Source: Desulfobacterales bacterium
GTDB lineage: Bacteria > Desulfobacterota > Desulfobacteria > Desulfobacterales > RPRI01
DNA: 8,773 bases
Reading direction: 5' to 3'
Assembly (NCBI GenBank): GCA_030689795.1
Contig: JAUYEO010000170.1
Span: forward strand, 1-8,773
The notes below the pieces were generated by a model that was not told the origin of the DNA, searched no databases, and saw only the letters and a program-made list of their open reading frames with translations. Position 1 is the first letter of the stretch, and the number at the start of each line of letters is the position of its first letter. The translations under genes and the position numbers were made by a program. This document shows, piece after piece, positions 1 to 7,324 of this stretch.

Positions 1-29
1 CATACTGATTGGCGGGACCTTCGGCTGGG

Positions 30-1259
30 TTAGCGCTGTCTGTTTCTGTCCAGGATTCTGTGAAGATCGGCCTGAATGGTGGCGAGAGAAGACTCAACTG
101 TGCTTTGCGGCTGTGTCCTGAGAATATCCATATCTTTCAGGCCGCTTCCCGTCAGCATTAATACCACGGTTGCATCCGGAGCAATTTTCCCCTGACCGCG
201 CAGTTTTTTCACCGCCCACAGCGAGGTGGCGGTTGCCGGTTCGACAAAAAATCCCGCACGTGCGAAGATTTGCTGGGATTCGATGATCTCATCTTCGGTG
301 ACATCTTCGGCGAGCCAGCCATACCGGTGCGCTTTCTGAACGATTTCATCTCCTCCCGCAGGATTGCCGCCTGTTATCGCCTCGGCGACCGTCTTAAAAT
401 TTGAAAACGGGATGATATGCTTCTTCCCCTGTTTGATCGCGCTTACGACAGGGCTGTTGTTCGCCGCCTGCACGACGATCATTTTCGGGAGCCGTTCGAT
501 AAATCCTGCTTCATATAACTCCCGGTATCCTTTAAAAATTCCACGTATATGTCCGCATGCCGATGTCGGCACCGCTATGAAGTCCGGGACTCTCCGGTTC
601 AATTGTTCGAACATTTCAAACGCCGTCAGCTTGTAACCTTCGACCCGTATAGGGCCGTTCCCGGAAACAATACGGAGGGAAAATTCTTTTGCCAGTCCCA
701 AAATTCTGTTTTTCATCAATGAATAATCGGGCGTGTCGACCTTCAGGACTGTTGCTCCATGGACATTCATCGCAAGAATCTTCTCGGCCGGTGTGAAATC
801 CGGAACAAAGACAAGAACATTCAATCCCGCACGCGCTCCGTATGCGGCGAGAGAATTGCCCATATTCCCCGTTGAGATTGTTGCCGTGACCTTCTCCTTC
901 ATCTCTTTTGCCATCCAGACGCAGAAAAGCGATCCGCGGTCCTTGAAACTCCATGTCGGGTTGACCGTTTCATTCTTCAGAAGAAGATGCCTGATCCCGG
1001 TATGCGATTCAAGCAGTTTTCCGGCTTCAAGAAGAGGCGTATTTCCTTCACCGAGGGATAACCCGGAATCGACGGAGGAGAACGGGAGGAAGTCTGCAAA
1101 CCGCTCCCAGAGAAATCTTCCGGGCCGTATTTTTGCTGAAGTAATTCCCGGAACAACCGCTTCGAGAGATTCTCCGTCTGCAGTAAACTCTTCGATCATA
1201 TCAAACGGGAATTCCCGTCCGCTCAATGTGGACTGTAGTTTTACTCTTTTCACGCTCAT
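30..1259 (-). CDS. thrC: Threonine synthase-like PLP-dependent enzyme (fold type II)
   Basis: This 409-residue cytoplasmic enzyme probably converts O-phosphohomoserine to threonine with pyridoxal phosphate (PLP), the last step of threonine synthesis. The N-terminal part reads like the threonine synthase zinc-ribbon region, but the usual cysteines are absent (around residues 8-35). GEGNTPL (70-76) leads to NPTWSFKDRGS (100-110), where Lys106 is the expected Schiff-base lysine. STGNMGNS (129-136) supplies the cofactor-contacting Asn. RVEGYKLTAFE (205-215), VEPATATSL (339-347) and LTGSGLKD (369-376) also fit the family. The usual glycine-rich phosphate loop reads PTSACGHIRG (231-240), which is atypical. 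The start at 1259 is the most upstream possible, because an in-frame TGA lies two codons before it; an AAGGAT further upstream is a distant, weak ribosome site. The gene is divergent from the TetR operon and stands alone. A related PLP lyase or synthase is possible given the altered loops. The fold is certain, the exact reaction less so. Confidence 0.8.
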   Translation of the reverse strand: MSVKRVKLQSTLSGREFPFDMIEEFTADGESLEAVVPGITSAKIRPGRFLWERFADFLPFSSVDSGLSLGEGNTPLLEAGKLLESHTGIRHLLLKNETVNPTWSFKDRGSLFCVWMAKEMKEKVTATISTGNMGNSLAAYGARAGLNVLVFVPDFTPAEKILAMNVHGATVLKVDTPDYSLMKNRILGLAKEFSLRIVSGNGPIRVEGYKLTAFEMFEQLNRRVPDFIAVPTSACGHIRGIFKGYRELYEAGFIERLPKMIVVQAANNSPVVSAIKQGKKHIIPFSNFKTVAEAITGGNPAGGDEIVQKAHRYGWLAEDVTEDEIIESQQIFARAGFFVEPATATSLWAVKKLRGQGKIAPDATVVLMLTGSGLKDMDILRTQPQSTVESSLATIQADLHRILDRNRQR

Positions 1260-1299
1260 GTATCAGTTGCCCCGATCCTTCACAGAATATGTCGTCGAT

Positions 1300-1327
1300 A
1301 TCATAATTGTTGAGGAAACGGCAACAA
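1300..1327 (-). promoter_or_regulatory. Candidate sigma-70 promoter for the threonine synthase gene
   Basis: On the minus strand TTGTTG (1327-1322) is followed after 16 bases by TATGAT (1305-1300), a five-of-six match to the -10 consensus. Transcription would start near 1293, leaving a leader of about 34 bases before the start codon at 1259. The -35 match is only partial, so this is a pattern-based suggestion. Confidence 0.35.
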
Positions 1328-1328
1328 T
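1306..1328. promoter_or_regulatory. Inverted repeat ATTGTTG-N9-CAACAAT, possible operator
   Basis: A perfect 7-bp inverted repeat with a 9-bp spacer (arms 1306-1312 and 1322-1328) covers the candidate -35 box and spacer of the threonine synthase promoter. Its size and position suit a dimeric repressor. The regulator is unknown; neither the TetR protein nor a threonine-responsive factor can be assigned from sequence. Confidence 0.35.
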
Positions 1329-1375
1329 GATTACGGCTTGAGGTTCTGCCTCTTCGCAACATATCGAATTCAGAG

Positions 1376-1391
1376 TGACTTTTTACGAAGC
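1376..1391 (-). repeat. Isolated terminus of the palindromic repeat found at 7.3-7.5 kb
   Basis: TGACTTTTTACGAAGC is identical over 16 bases to 7505-7520, the right end of the large palindromic element, and matches its left end (7341-7353, reverse complement) over 13 bases. A short TTCGCA also lies just upstream in both places (1353-1358 and 7497-7502). The rest of the element is absent here, so this looks like a decayed or partial copy, or a short variant of the family. Confidence 0.5.
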
Positions 1392-1442
1392 TGTCATGAT
1401 TGGTCAATAATAAAAGGTTATATCTCCTTAATAAATAATATG

Positions 1443-1471
1443 TTGACAAACAATTATTAAAATGTTCAGAT
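1443..1471 (+). promoter_or_regulatory. Candidate promoter of the TetR-exporter operon
   Basis: A perfect TTGACA -35 box (1443-1448) stands 17 bases before TCAGAT (1466-1471), a poor -10 that keeps only its first T and final AT. Transcription would begin near 1478, inside the inverted repeat described at 1469-1499, which would suit repression by the first gene's product. A TATAAT at 1493-1498 overlaps the ribosome site and would give an almost leaderless transcript, so it is the less likely choice. Confidence 0.35.
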
Positions 1472-1499
1472 ATTATCGACTATGCAGTCGGTTATAATC
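1469..1499. promoter_or_regulatory. Imperfect palindrome, candidate TetR operator
   Basis: GATATTATCGACT (1469-1481) and AGTCGGTTATAATC (1486-1499) form an imperfect inverted repeat around ATGC. The inner CGACT/AGTCG arms (1477-1481 and 1486-1490) are perfect, and the outer arms need small gaps. It sits just before the ribosome site of the TetR gene, downstream of a consensus -35 box. This is the usual place for an autoregulatory TetR-family operator. Binding is inferred. Confidence 0.4.
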
Positions 1500-1509
1500 A
1501 GGAGGATTT

Positions 1510-2121
1510 ATGCCAAGGATTGTTGACAGAGACAAGAAGCGATCAGAGATCGCCCAGAAGGCTATCGAAGTACTTGCCAAAAGAGGATTTCAGGCGACGA
1601 CGATTCAGGAAATCGCCGATGCCGCAGGTCTCGGCAAGGGGACAGTCTATCACTACTTTAAAACAAAAGAAGAGATTTTATCTGCGGTCTCCGAGGAGAT
1701 ATTTCATGAGATGGAGAGGTCTTTCGGCGCGGCTCTGCTCAGGATAGACAAGCCGATGGAGAAACTATCCGCCTTGATTGAGGAAGCCCTTCATGTAACC
1801 GAAGACGTGGAACACCTTTTTATTGTCTATACGGAATTGTGGCTGATGAACATCAGGGGAGACAAATATAATGATTATATGAGCGTCATAAAGAACCTCC
1901 ACAATGATCTGAAGAATCTGACGGCAGGAATGATTGATGAAGGGAAAAAGCAGGGACTCTGGGACAAAGATACCGATTCGGACGCGTTGGCCGCCTATCT
2001 GGTCGCTTCATTTGACGGTGTTGTCGTCCATTACATGATGGATAAAGGAAATTTCGATATCAAGCGCGTCACAAAAGAGTTCATACGTTTTGTTCTGCGG
2101 CAGGGAACACCGAAAAAATGA
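1510..2121 (+). CDS. TetR/AcrR-family transcriptional regulator
   Basis: This 203-residue protein is a one-component repressor that most likely binds DNA as a dimer and releases it on binding a small ligand. The N-terminal helix-turn-helix is clear: residues 20-34 carry the first helices (AKRGFQATTIQEIA), followed by the recognition part AAGLGKGTVYHYF (38-50) and the typical KTKEEIL (51-57). The remaining all-helical region, from about 60 to 198, is the ligand-binding and dimerisation domain. It is variable in this family and does not reveal the ligand. A strong AGGAGG (1500-1505) lies four bases before the ATG. The gene's TGA overlaps the ATG of the ATPase gene (ATGA, 2118-2121), so the exporter genes are translationally coupled to it. 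It probably represses its own operon through the palindrome just upstream. The family is secure; the effector is unknown. Confidence 0.93.
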   Translation: MPRIVDRDKKRSEIAQKAIEVLAKRGFQATTIQEIADAAGLGKGTVYHYFKTKEEILSAVSEEIFHEMERSFGAALLRIDKPMEKLSALIEEALHVTEDVEHLFIVYTELWLMNIRGDKYNDYMSVIKNLHNDLKNLTAGMIDEGKKQGLWDKDTDSDALAAYLVASFDGVVVHYMMDKGNFDIKRVTKEFIRFVLRQGTPKK

Positions 2122-2855
2122 TAGGCAAAGAAGAAGAGACACATAATCCGGGGGATGTCGTTTTTCAGGTACGGGACCTCACTAAAATATATAAAATGGG
2201 AGAGGTTGAGGTTCACGCCCTGCGTGGGGCGGACCTTGAACTTTATTCCGGAGAGCTGGTTGTTTTCCTGGGGCCTTCGGGAAGCGGAAAATCGACATTA
2301 TTAAATATTTTAGGAGGCCTGGATACGGCGACCAGCGGCTCTGTTTCTTACAGAGGTAAGGACCTGACCGGTGCAGGAGAAAAGGAGCTGACGGAATATC
2401 GCCGTTTTCATGTGGGATTTGTGTTTCAGTTTTACAACCTGATTCCCAGCCTTACAGCAAGGGAGAACGTGGCGATAGTGACGGAGATAGCAGTCAACCC
2501 GATGGTTCCGGAAGATGCTCTGGCTCTTGTCGGATTGACCGAGCGGCTGGATCATTTTCCCGCACAGTTATCCGGCGGAGAGCAGCAGCGTGTGGCGATA
2601 GCCCGCGCAATCTCAAAAAACCCTGAAGTTTTGCTCTGCGATGAACCGACGGGGGCTCTTGATTCCAAGACGGGGATCGTGGTGCTCGAAGCCCTGGAGC
2701 GTATCAATCGGGAGTTGGGTACGGCAACGGCGATTATCACGCATAACGCGGACATAGCCGGCATGGCCGACCGGGTCGTTCATCTCAGTAACGGAAGAAT
2801 TGCGGATGTGAAGGAAAACAGGGTGAAAAAATCGCCCGGTGAACTTAAATGGTGA
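2118..2855 (+). CDS. ABC transporter ATP-binding protein, MacB/LolD type
   Basis: This 245-residue cytoplasmic ATPase would power the FtsX-type permease encoded next. All nucleotide-binding motifs are intact: Walker A GPSGSGKST (52-60), Q-loop Gln104 in FVFQFYNL, signature LSGGEQQR (151-158), Walker B VLLCDEP (171-177) with catalytic Glu176, D-loop ALD (180-182) and switch His209 in ITHN. The spacing, the FYNLIPSLTARENV stretch after the Q-loop and the GEQQRVAIARA segment are typical of the LolD/MacB/FtsE-type subfamily, which pairs with FtsX-like permeases and not with classic importers. The start overlaps the TetR stop codon. The stop is followed four bases later by the ATG of the permease. 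The last 15 or so residues are a charged tail beyond the core. The substrate cannot be read from the ATPase. Confidence 0.94.
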   Translation: MIGKEEETHNPGDVVFQVRDLTKIYKMGEVEVHALRGADLELYSGELVVFLGPSGSGKSTLLNILGGLDTATSGSVSYRGKDLTGAGEKELTEYRRFHVGFVFQFYNLIPSLTARENVAIVTEIAVNPMVPEDALALVGLTERLDHFPAQLSGGEQQRVAIARAISKNPEVLLCDEPTGALDSKTGIVVLEALERINRELGTATAIITHNADIAGMADRVVHLSNGRIADVKENRVKKSPGELKW

Positions 2856-2859
2856 AATA

Positions 2860-5223
2860 ATGAAGGCGCTTAACCGGAAACTCTGGCGGGATGTGTGGCG
2901 GATGAAAGGCCAGGTTTTTGCCGTAACGCTGGTGGTCATGAGCGGTGTGGCGACCTTTATCATGTTCATCAGCACCATAGATTCCCTGAATCTCACCAGG
3001 AACACGTTTTATCGCGACTACGGCTTTGCCGATGTTTTTGTCAACCTCAAACGCGCACCGGAAAGCCTGAAGGATAAGATAAAAAATATTCCCGGTGTCA
3101 ACCAGATCGAGACCCGTGTTTCCGCCTATGTAAAGCTCGATATCGCCGGATTTACCGAACCAGTTACTGCCAGAATTCTATCCATTCCTGATGACGGCAG
3201 GCCTCTCCTGAATCGTCTGTGTATAAGGAAGGGCAGACTTGCAGATCCGGCAAAGGATAACGAAGTGGTTATCAATGAAAACTTTGCCAAGGCACATGGC
3301 TTCGATCCGGGTGATCAATTTGCGGCGGTCATAAACGGAAAATGGAAGAGGCTCACCATTACAGGCATTGCCCTGTCTCCGGAGTTTGTTCTTCTGATGC
3401 GGCCGGAGGCAATAAGTCCTGATTTCAAGCGGTTTGGCATCCTGTGGATGGGTCGCAAGGCTCTCAGTAAATCTTATAATATGGACGGGGCGTTTAACGA
3501 TGTTGTATTAACTCTCTATCCGCATGCAAAATTGAGTGACATTCTTGTTGAACTTGACAATATCGTGGAGCCGTACGGCGGGTTCGGCGCGTACGGACGT
3601 GAGGATCAAATATCTCATCGCATGCTGAATGAGGAATTCCGACAGCTTCAGAAGAGCTCGAAAATATTTCCCACGATTTTTATCTGCGTCGCGGCTTTTC
3701 TGCTCAATGTCGTAATGAGCAGGACAATAAATACGCAGCGCGAACAGATTGCGGCCCTGAAGGCATTCGGATACAATAATATCGATGTCGGCATTCATTA
3801 TGCGAAACTTGTAATTCTGATTTTATTTACCGGCCTGATTCTTGGTATCGCCGGGGGCATCTGGTTTGGAAACATGCTGGGCGCCATTTATATGGAAGTC
3901 TATAGGTTTCCATATCTTATATATATATTGCATCCGGAAGTTATCATTGCCGCAATTCTTATAAGCGTCCTGTCGGCTCTTGCCGGAACTTATCATTCTC
4001 TCCGGCGGGCAGCCCGACAGCGACCTGCCGAGGGTATGCGCCCCGAGCCTCCTGCAAAGTACAGGGTGACTCTGATCGAAAAAACAGGAATAGGGCGCCG
4101 GCTGACCCAGCCGACAAAGATTATCGCACGAAATATCGAGCGCAGGCCGGTAAGGACTTTTCTTTCGATCGTCGGAATAGCGGTTGCATGCGCCACCATG
4201 ATATCCAGCGGATTTTTCAAGGATTCGATTGCCTATACGGTTAATTTCCGGTTCGTTCTTTCCCAGAAGGAAGACATGACAGTTGCTTTCGCCGAGCCGA
4301 CTTCCCGCAAGGCATTATTTGAGCTCAAATCGCTGCCGGGCGTAAATAACGCCGAGACTTTCCGCAATGTTCCGGCTAAATTGAGATTCGGTCACCGCAG
4401 TTACAAAACAGTTATAAACGGAATAGAACAAGACGGCCGAATGCATCTTCTGCTGGATGAGAATCTTAAGACCGTGCCTGTTCCATCTTCAGGCATAGTC
4501 TTGGCCGATTATCTGGGGAAGATACTAGGTATCAAAGCAGGCGATATGCTGACCGTAGAGATTCTCGAAGGCTCAAAGCCTGTCCGTCAAATGCCGGTCG
4601 TCGCTTTGGCCAAGCAGTATATTGGAGTAACCGGATACATGGATTTAACGGCGTTAAACCGCCTGATGAAAGAGGGTGATGCAATATCCGGCGCTTATCT
4701 TTTCACGGATTCAAACTACAGGGAGAAACTGTTCAGGCGTTTTGTGAATATGCCGCGCGTTTCGGGTACCGTGGTCAGAAAAGATGAAATCCGGAATTTT
4801 ACCGAGGTGCAGGCCAGGGCGATGCTTTTTTTTACTTTCATTGCCACGCTGATGGCCTGTTTCATCTCTTTCGGAGTTGTCTATAACAGCGCAAGAATAG
4901 CCCTCTCCGAGCGAAGCCGTGAGCTTTCGAGCCTCAGGGTGCTGGGCTACACGCGCGGGGAAATATCTTACATACTCCTGGGGGAGCTGGGACTGCTTAC
5001 GCTGGTCGCCATTCCTCTCGGATTTTTCATCGGGTACTGGCTTTGCGCATATATAGCGCAGGCGCTGGCATCCGATCTTTACCGGGTGCCGCTTATCATA
5101 GAGATGAAGACATATTCGCTGTCTGCCGCGGTTGTTCTTGCATCGGCTACGGTATCGGGGTTGATTGTTCGCCATAAACTTGACCATCTTGATCTTGTGG
5201 AAGTATTGAAAACCAGGGAGTAA
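2860..5223 (+). CDS. FtsX-like ABC transporter permease, two-unit type
   Basis: This 787-residue inner-membrane permease works with the preceding ATPase. Membrane segments are predicted near residues 18-40, 269-289, 317-343, 361-380, 433-452, 655-676, 706-735 and 752-771. This gives two units of four segments, each with a large periplasmic domain after its first segment (about 41-268 and 453-654). Cytoplasmic helices QREQIAALKAFGY (293-305) and ERSRELSSLRVLGY (684-697) are equivalent in the two halves and are the likely ATPase contacts, which supports an internal duplication. Such permeases usually drive periplasmic conformational change instead of simple transmembrane passage. A GTG at 2839 would add seven residues. 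The ATG at 2860 is preferred because the extended start has only a distant ribosome site, whereas GGTGA lies just before 2860. The stop is four bases before the adaptor gene. Confidence 0.9.
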   Translation: MKALNRKLWRDVWRMKGQVFAVTLVVMSGVATFIMFISTIDSLNLTRNTFYRDYGFADVFVNLKRAPESLKDKIKNIPGVNQIETRVSAYVKLDIAGFTEPVTARILSIPDDGRPLLNRLCIRKGRLADPAKDNEVVINENFAKAHGFDPGDQFAAVINGKWKRLTITGIALSPEFVLLMRPEAISPDFKRFGILWMGRKALSKSYNMDGAFNDVVLTLYPHAKLSDILVELDNIVEPYGGFGAYGREDQISHRMLNEEFRQLQKSSKIFPTIFICVAAFLLNVVMSRTINTQREQIAALKAFGYNNIDVGIHYAKLVILILFTGLILGIAGGIWFGNMLGAIYMEVYRFPYLIYILHPEVIIAAILISVLSALAGTYHSLRRAARQRPAEGMRPEPPAKYRVTLIEKTGIGRRLTQPTKIIARNIERRPVRTFLSIVGIAVACATMISSGFFKDSIAYTVNFRFVLSQKEDMTVAFAEPTSRKALFELKSLPGVNNAETFRNVPAKLRFGHRSYKTVINGIEQDGRMHLLLDENLKTVPVPSSGIVLADYLGKILGIKAGDMLTVEILEGSKPVRQMPVVALAKQYIGVTGYMDLTALNRLMKEGDAISGAYLFTDSNYREKLFRRFVNMPRVSGTVVRKDEIRNFTEVQARAMLFFTFIATLMACFISFGVVYNSARIALSERSRELSSLRVLGYTRGEISYILLGELGLLTLVAIPLGFFIGYWLCAYIAQALASDLYRVPLIIEMKTYSLSAAVVLASATVSGLIVRHKLDHLDLVEVLKTRE

Positions 5224-5227
5224 ATTA

Positions 5228-6433
5228 ATGAATATTGCAACACGCAGAAGAGTATCGGTAATCATGATTATTTCAGCCGTTGTTCTGGCAACGGTTTACG
5301 GCTTCATCCCGGAGGCGGAAGATGTCGATCTTGTTGATGTTTCACGGGGTCCGCTCCGGGTGGCAATTGAGGAAGAAGGACGGACACGCCTTAAGGAACG
5401 CTTTGTAATTTCGGCGCCGACAGCAGGGTATATAAGGCGAATCACTGCAAAGGTTGGGGAGCCGGTCAAAATGGGAGAGATAGTAGTTGTTCTTGAACCC
5501 CTGCGGTCGCAGGCCCTTGATCCGAGGAGCCGCGCAGAAACCGAGGCGACGGTCTCCGCGGCACAGGCTGCGTTCAATGCGGCGCAGGAAAAGGAGCGCG
5601 CTTCCGCGGCCGATGCCGATTATCTTGAGAAGAGGCTGGAAAGATTTGCAAATCTCTATTCCAGAGGATATGTGGCTAAAGATCTGCTGGATCAGACGGA
5701 GTCCGAGGTTAAAAAGGCGCAGGCTGTCAGAAATTCCGCAAAAGCCGCCGCGGATGCAGCCCGGTTTGAGCTGGAAAGGGCCAGGGCTACTCTGCAGGAC
5801 TTTGGCACGGATAAAAGAGCCGGAAATAACGGCATCGTTTATGTTTCTTCTCCTGCGGACGGCAGCATTTTTAAAATCCATCGTGAAAGTGAAGGCGCGG
5901 TAGGCGCAGGTGAACCGCTCATGGATATCGGAAACCAGGAAAACCTTGAAGTGCTCGCGGAAGTACTCTCTTCGGATGCGGTTAAAATCAAGAAAGGCAC
6001 CGCAGTTTTATTTAAACGCTGGGGCGGTGATGAACCGCTTGCCGGAAAAGTGAGGATCGTCGAGCCTGCCGGATTTACGAAGGTGTCGAGCCTGGGAGTG
6101 GAAGAGCAGAGGGTCCTGGTTGTTGCCGATATTACCTCTCCGCCTGATGCATGGCGCGTTCTCGGTGACGGTTACAGACTGGAGGCGCACTTTGTTGTAT
6201 GGGAGGGCAAGGATGTTCTCCAGATTCCTGCAAGCGCTCTTTTCCGTTCGGGGAAGGACTGGACTGTTTTTGTCTATGATAAAGGAAGGGCCCGACTGCG
6301 TAAGGTTGAAGTAGGTCAGAGAAACGGTTTGACGGCCGAGATAATATCCGGAATAAAGGCGAACGACAAGGTGATTACCCATCCCGGCGATTCGATAGGT
6401 GACGGCATCCGAATCCGGGCCGGAAAAAAATAA
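5228..6433 (+). CDS. HlyD/RND-type periplasmic adaptor (membrane fusion protein)
   Basis: This 401-residue protein should bridge the inner-membrane ABC complex and an outer-membrane channel. It has one N-terminal membrane anchor (about 9-27) and no lipobox cysteine. The first lipoyl half is at 58-92 (SAPTAGYIRRITAKVGEPVK region). A long Ala/Glu/Lys-rich coiled-coil hairpin spans about 100-192, with LYSRGYVAKDLLDQ near its tip (143-156), and the second lipoyl half is at 203-236. A beta-barrel follows (about 238-322), then a membrane-proximal domain (about 330-398, with the typical LQIPASALF and GDSIGDGIRIR). GGGAG lies seven bases before the ATG, and the gene starts four bases after the permease stop, so one transcript is expected. 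No TolC-like partner is present in the window; the pump would have to borrow one. Family assignment is firm. Confidence 0.92.
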   Translation: MNIATRRRVSVIMIISAVVLATVYGFIPEAEDVDLVDVSRGPLRVAIEEEGRTRLKERFVISAPTAGYIRRITAKVGEPVKMGEIVVVLEPLRSQALDPRSRAETEATVSAAQAAFNAAQEKERASAADADYLEKRLERFANLYSRGYVAKDLLDQTESEVKKAQAVRNSAKAAADAARFELERARATLQDFGTDKRAGNNGIVYVSSPADGSIFKIHRESEGAVGAGEPLMDIGNQENLEVLAEVLSSDAVKIKKGTAVLFKRWGGDEPLAGKVRIVEPAGFTKVSSLGVEEQRVLVVADITSPPDAWRVLGDGYRLEAHFVVWEGKDVLQIPASALFRSGKDWTVFVYDKGRARLRKVEVGQRNGLTAEIISGIKANDKVITHPGDSIGDGIRIRAGKK

Positions 6434-6485
6434 TATTCAGAAACATCGGCGATAACAAAACACAATTATTGCAGGGAGGTGCAGG

Positions 6486-7223
6486 ATGAAGAACTTATTT
6501 TTGTTTGTTTTTGCAGGAATGTTTTTTTGTGCTTTTTCCGCTTTTGCCCAGGAGCCCTTTGAATCGGATATAATAAAAACAGCATCGGGGGATCTTAAAA
6601 TCACATTTATCGGGCACGGGACACTTTTGTTTAATTTCGGCGGTAAAGTCATCCATATTGATCCGGTGGGCCAATATGCCGATTATTCAAAATTGCCGAA
6701 AGCAGACATAATACTTTTAACCCATGAACATTCCGATCATCTTGATATAAAGGCAATAGAAACTATCCGAAAGGAAAGCACAATCCTGGTGATGACTGAA
6801 ACCTGCGCTGCAAAGATCAAAGACGGAATTGTTTTAAAAAACGGCGACAAAAAAACCGTCGATGGATTAGAGATTGATGCAGTGCCTGCGTATAATATCG
6901 TCCATATGAGAAGCGAAGGTGTTCCTTTCCATAAAAAAGGAACAGGGAACGGCTATGTAATAAAATTTTCCGATAAAAAGGTTTATGTCGCGGGAGATAC
7001 CGAAAACATTCCGGAGATGAAAAGCCTTGAGAAAATCGATATAGCTTTTCTCCCCATGAACCTTCCCTATACCATGACGCCGGAAATGGTTGCAGATGGG
7101 GCGAAAGCATTCAAACCAAAAATCCTCTATCCGTACCATTACGGGGATACCGATACATCCAGAATTGTAAGTTTAATGAAGGATGCGCCGGGTGTTGAGG
7201 TCAGGATACGTAAAATGAAATGA
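6486..7223 (+). CDS. Secreted metallo-beta-lactamase-fold hydrolase, UlaG-like
   Basis: This 245-residue protein has a Sec signal peptide (1-21, hydrophobic core LFLFVFAGMFFCAFSAFA, cleavage probably after AFA), so it should act in the periplasm. The mature part is a compact MBL-fold hydrolase. It shows GHGTLLF (43-49) and IHIDP (56-60), then the metal motif LTHEHSDHLD (78-87; His80, His82, Asp84, His85). Further metal ligands are probably His140 (NIVHMR), Asp171 (AGDTE) and His218 (YPYHYGDTD). This layout is that of UlaG-type and UPF0173 proteins, which hydrolyse lactones, phosphodiesters or similar bonds; the substrate is unknown. A strong GGGAGGT lies five bases before the ATG, and TGA-TAA tandem stops end the gene. 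It is 52 bp downstream of the adaptor gene with no clear terminator between, so it may belong to the exporter operon. Confidence 0.88.
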   Translation: MKNLFLFVFAGMFFCAFSAFAQEPFESDIIKTASGDLKITFIGHGTLLFNFGGKVIHIDPVGQYADYSKLPKADIILLTHEHSDHLDIKAIETIRKESTILVMTETCAAKIKDGIVLKNGDKKTVDGLEIDAVPAYNIVHMRSEGVPFHKKGTGNGYVIKFSDKKVYVAGDTENIPEMKSLEKIDIAFLPMNLPYTMTPEMVADGAKAFKPKILYPYHYGDTDTSRIVSLMKDAPGVEVRIRKMK

Positions 7224-7240
7224 TAAATTTATTGAAAACA

Positions 7241-7320
7241 GGAGCCGGGGACCGGGGGCCAGCCTGAACCGAAACAGCGAGCGCAATCACCGCCGGAGGT
7301 CAGCCGCGGCGGACTTGCGG
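7241..7320. repeat. GC-rich block with short inverted repeats
   Basis: Fifty-nine of these 80 bases are G or C, unlike the AT-rich DNA on either side. It contains a near-tandem CCGGGGA/CCGGGGG (7245-7258) and an inverted CCGCC (7290-7294) / GGCGG (7308-7312) around GCCGCGGC. It abuts the palindromic element and may be part of a compound intergenic repeat. Its function is not known. Confidence 0.35.
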
Positions 7321-7324
7321 GGAG

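Noticed and set aside
733..1341. 202-residue plus-strand ORF opposite the threonine synthase gene
   Set aside because: It is antisense to a clearly conserved enzyme, shows no domain and no convincing ribosome site.
1201..1449. 82-residue minus-strand ORF upstream of and overlapping the threonine synthase start
   Set aside because: It overlaps the threonine synthase gene out of frame, crosses the repeat fragment and promoter, and has no family resemblance.
2839..2859. GTG start adding seven residues to the permease
   Set aside because: It would overlap the ATPase gene by 17 bases with only a distant ribosome site; the ATG at 2860 has GGTGA close by and begins at the expected membrane-anchor leader.
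4826..4833. Run of eight T in the permease gene, possible phase-variation or frameshift site
   Set aside because: The reading frame is intact across it and encodes a normal Leu-Phe-Phe membrane segment; one modest homopolymer is not evidence of switching.
4711..5265. 184-residue minus-strand ORF opposite the permease gene
   Set aside because: It lies antisense to conserved membrane segments and has a low-complexity, basic composition typical of shadow frames.
5342..5881. 179-residue minus-strand ORF opposite the adaptor gene
   Set aside because: It mirrors the coiled-coil coding region and has no recognisable domain.
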